From assembly GCF_052057775.1 (NCBI RefSeq), contig NZ_CP195121.1:2170001-2234000 (forward strand): a stretch of DNA of 64,000 bases. The letters are read 5' to 3'. The stretch is from Methanococcoides sp052057775 (GTDB taxonomy: Archaea; Halobacteriota; Methanosarcinia; Methanosarcinales; Methanosarcinaceae). Shown here piece by piece: positions 62,311 to 64,000 of this stretch (positions are counted from its first letter, which is position 1; the number at the start of each line of letters is the position of its first letter). The notes below the pieces were generated by a model. It was given only the letters and a program-made list of their open reading frames with translations, was not told the origin of the DNA and made no database searches. A program made the position numbers and the translations under genes.

Positions 62311-62404
62311 ATATGGAACAGACCGTAATGACAAACATTTGAAAACAAACATCTGCCAGATCAATTCCAGATATGACTGTCGTCTGAAAATACTATTTAT
62401 AGAT

Positions 62405-62418
62405 ATTAATATATAAGG
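62405..62418 (-). promoter_or_regulatory. TATA box of the ftsZ leader
   Basis: CCTTATATATTAAT on the minus strand, about 370 bases before the ftsZ ATG. Transcription would start near 62380. DNA from 62419 to 62677 is AT-rich with no gene and probably includes the promoter of the divergent AIM24-like gene. Confidence 0.5.
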
Positions 62419-62677
62419 CTATCGACAATTGTCGCAAACGACTTTGACATTACTGCAATCGATTTACAGTTTCACACAAGGTGATACCGCAATATTGTCG
62501 AATTTTATTGAGTACACAGAATTATAACATAATTAGAAATGTTATGACATGCTAAAATCAATAAGAGGATAATATATTTTAAATATATTTAAAGTCCTGA
62601 ATGTACAGGGAATAATTCCAGACCGGGGGACGATCTGGACAGGGCGATAGAAAACAAAGGAACAAAGGAAAGATAAC

Positions 62678-63376
62678 ATGGGAAGATATTCAATAGAAGA
62701 ATTCATCGAAAAAACAGGCCAGAGAGACCTCGGAGAAGGATTGTTCGAACTTGAGAGGGACAGGATGCTTGAGCTTAACCTCAATGGAAGGGTCTGGACA
62801 AAACGTGGTTCAATGATAGCCTACCTCGGTGATGTTAAGTTCACAAGGGAAGGGGTGCTCGAACACGGTGTCGGCAAGATGCTGAAAAAAGCTGTAACAG
62901 GAGAAGGGGTCAGCCTTACAAAAGCAGAAGGAAGAGGGAAAGTATACCTTGCAGATGAAGGTAAGAAGATCTCCATCCTCAAGCTCGACAACGACTCCAT
63001 TTTTGTCAACGGTAATGACCTGCTTGCATTTGAAGACGGGATCAACTGGGACATCAAGATAATGAAGAAGGTCACAGGAATGCTTGCAGGAGGGCTCTTC
63101 AATGTCAAACTTGAAGGAACCGGAATGGTTGCCATCAGTACACACTACGACCCGCTGACACTTCAGGTGACAAAGGACAGGCCGGTCTTCACAGACCCGA
63201 ACGCAACAGTCGCATGGTCAGGAAACCTGAAACCTGATCTCAAGACAGATATCTCCCTTAAGACATTCGTCGGACGCTCAAGCGGGGAAAGTGTGCAAAT
63301 GGCCTTCAATGGCGAAGGTTTTGTCGTTATACAGCCATATGAGGAAATACCGTTCCAGATGGCACCTCCTGCCTGA
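62678..63376 (+). CDS. AIM24-family protein
   Basis: 232 residues of the AIM24 (TIGR00266-like) beta-sandwich family: MLELNLNGRVWTKRGSMIAY, FTREGVLEHGVGKMLKKAVTGEG, GKVYLADEGKKISI, SIFVNGNDLLAFEDGI and VAISTHYDPLTLQV. The function is unknown in archaea; in eukaryotes AIM24 is mitochondrial. AAAGGAAAG precedes the ATG. Single gene. Confidence 0.85.
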   Translation: MGRYSIEEFIEKTGQRDLGEGLFELERDRMLELNLNGRVWTKRGSMIAYLGDVKFTREGVLEHGVGKMLKKAVTGEGVSLTKAEGRGKVYLADEGKKISILKLDNDSIFVNGNDLLAFEDGINWDIKIMKKVTGMLAGGLFNVKLEGTGMVAISTHYDPLTLQVTKDRPVFTDPNATVAWSGNLKPDLKTDISLKTFVGRSSGESVQMAFNGEGFVVIQPYEEIPFQMAPPA

Positions 63377-63474
63377 AGGCAAGGTACCATTAAAACTGAA
63401 AATAAATGGAAAGCAGAGAGGTGCAGCAATGCACCTTCCCGAATTTATGGACCCTGTAAACCCACAGGTAGAAC

Positions 63475-64000
63475 TTATCCTTTTGTGATGCACTCATAAC
63501 GCACATCAGCACGACTTATCTTTGGCACGTCACCCCACATCCCCATGAACTCACCCTGTACCAGGAGTGCACCATCAATTCCGGGGACATCCTTTATGAC
63601 ATCAAACGCCTTCTCCACAGCAGCCCTGCCAATATCCGTAGCGTTCGAAAGAGCAGTGGCCGCGGAATCTGCCAGAGAAACATCATCTGAGAATATTACA
63701 GCAGCATCGGCCATACCGAAGCTAATGGAGGGTCCTACGGTACCCGAAGAAGTACATATACCGCGTATCACGGAGGATGGTTCGATCACCAGCCCGATAT
63801 CCTTTATAGGAGAATTTCCGGCATATATACCAATGATGACCTGACGATCATTGATGATAGCAATATCACCGCCATTGTCAACTATGGCATGGGAAGCACC
63901 TGCCTCCACCATGGCTTCTACGGCAAGTGACGAAATCGTACCTGCCACCGCGCTCATGGGACCGATACCCATGGCATTGCCTGCCTTTACAAGTCTTTTG
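63475..64000 (-). CDS. UPF0280/ApbE-like protein, truncated by window edge
   Basis: The 3' part of a gene that continues past 64000. It encodes KRLVKAGNAMGIGPMSAVAGTISSL, VEAGASHAIVDNGGDIAI, SSVIRGICTSSGTVGPSISFG-like blocks and ADAAVIFSDDVSLADSAATAL, typical of UPF0280, related to ApbE flavin transferases. The stop TAA is at 63475-63477. Function unproven. Confidence 0.85.
   Translation of the reverse strand, partial: KRLVKAGNAMGIGPMSAVAGTISSLAVEAMVEAGASHAIVDNGGDIAIINDRQVIIGIYAGNSPIKDIGLVIEPSSVIRGICTSSGTVGPSISFGMADAAVIFSDDVSLADSAATALSNATDIGRAAVEKAFDVIKDVPGIDGALLVQGEFMGMWGDVPKISRADVRYECITKG

Overview
The window is chromosomal DNA of a methylotrophic methanogenic archaeon of the family Methanosarcinaceae. 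The evidence is a complete formylmethanofuran dehydrogenase operon, a radical-SAM methylornithine synthase (pylB), and trimethylamine and dimethylamine methyltransferases whose reading frames are each interrupted by one in-frame amber codon (pyrrolysine). Archaeal AMP phosphorylase, aTrm56, FtsZ, a PGF-CTERM surface protein and an archaeal intron-containing tRNA agree. A small TRAM-domain protein and the gene set suggest a Methanococcoides- or Methanolobus-like genus, but the sequence alone does not settle that.

Layout. 1-29.4 kb is mostly housekeeping: a partial acidic protein, pheT, a rhomboid protease, an intron-bearing tRNA-Arg, a sulfite-exporter-type permease, a K+ channel/RCK pair, a site-2 protease, tRNA-Leu with a two-subunit fumarase, a Tad/type IV pilus motor (ATPase plus two membrane proteins), AMP phosphorylase with aTrm56, a NIF3-like protein, a NadC/ModD-like enzyme with a DUF364 protein, and the fwdE-F-A-C-D-B-fdhD operon (first step of CO2 reduction, or last step of methyl oxidation).

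29.4-48 kb is visibly more AT-rich and holds a methylamine/corrinoid island: a BCCT transporter divergent from an MtmB-family protein, hemB-hemL, pylB, a broken argJ, mttP with two small genes, mttB (amber/Pyl), an mttC remnant, a corrinoid protein with a second MtmB-family protein, and mtbC-mtbB (amber/Pyl). Both MtmB-family proteins have an ordinary hydrophobic residue where MtmB has pyrrolysine, so they may be methyltransferases for unknown substrates. This is the best candidate for an undescribed system here. pylT, pylS, pylC and pylD are not in the window.

48-64 kb returns to core genes: an IscU-FSCA fusion, a cysteine-desulfurase homologue lacking its PLP lysine and catalytic histidine, Thi4, tRNA-Cys and a cysteine-containing HTH regulator. 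A perfect 14-bp palindrome sits in both the tRNA-Cys promoter and the regulator promoter, which suggests a small sulfur/cysteine regulon. Then come two paralogous secreted proteins (one with a PGF-CTERM tail), EngB, a radical SAM enzyme, geranylgeranyl reductase, a TRAM protein, a dihydropteroate-synthase-related protein, ftsZ with an unusually long structured leader, an AIM24-like protein and a partial UPF0280 protein.

How the genes fit: the island would move methyl groups from methylamines to corrinoid proteins and then to coenzyme M. hemB/hemL could supply corrinoid precursor, pylB the pyrrolysine precursor, and Fwd would run oxidatively to provide electrons.
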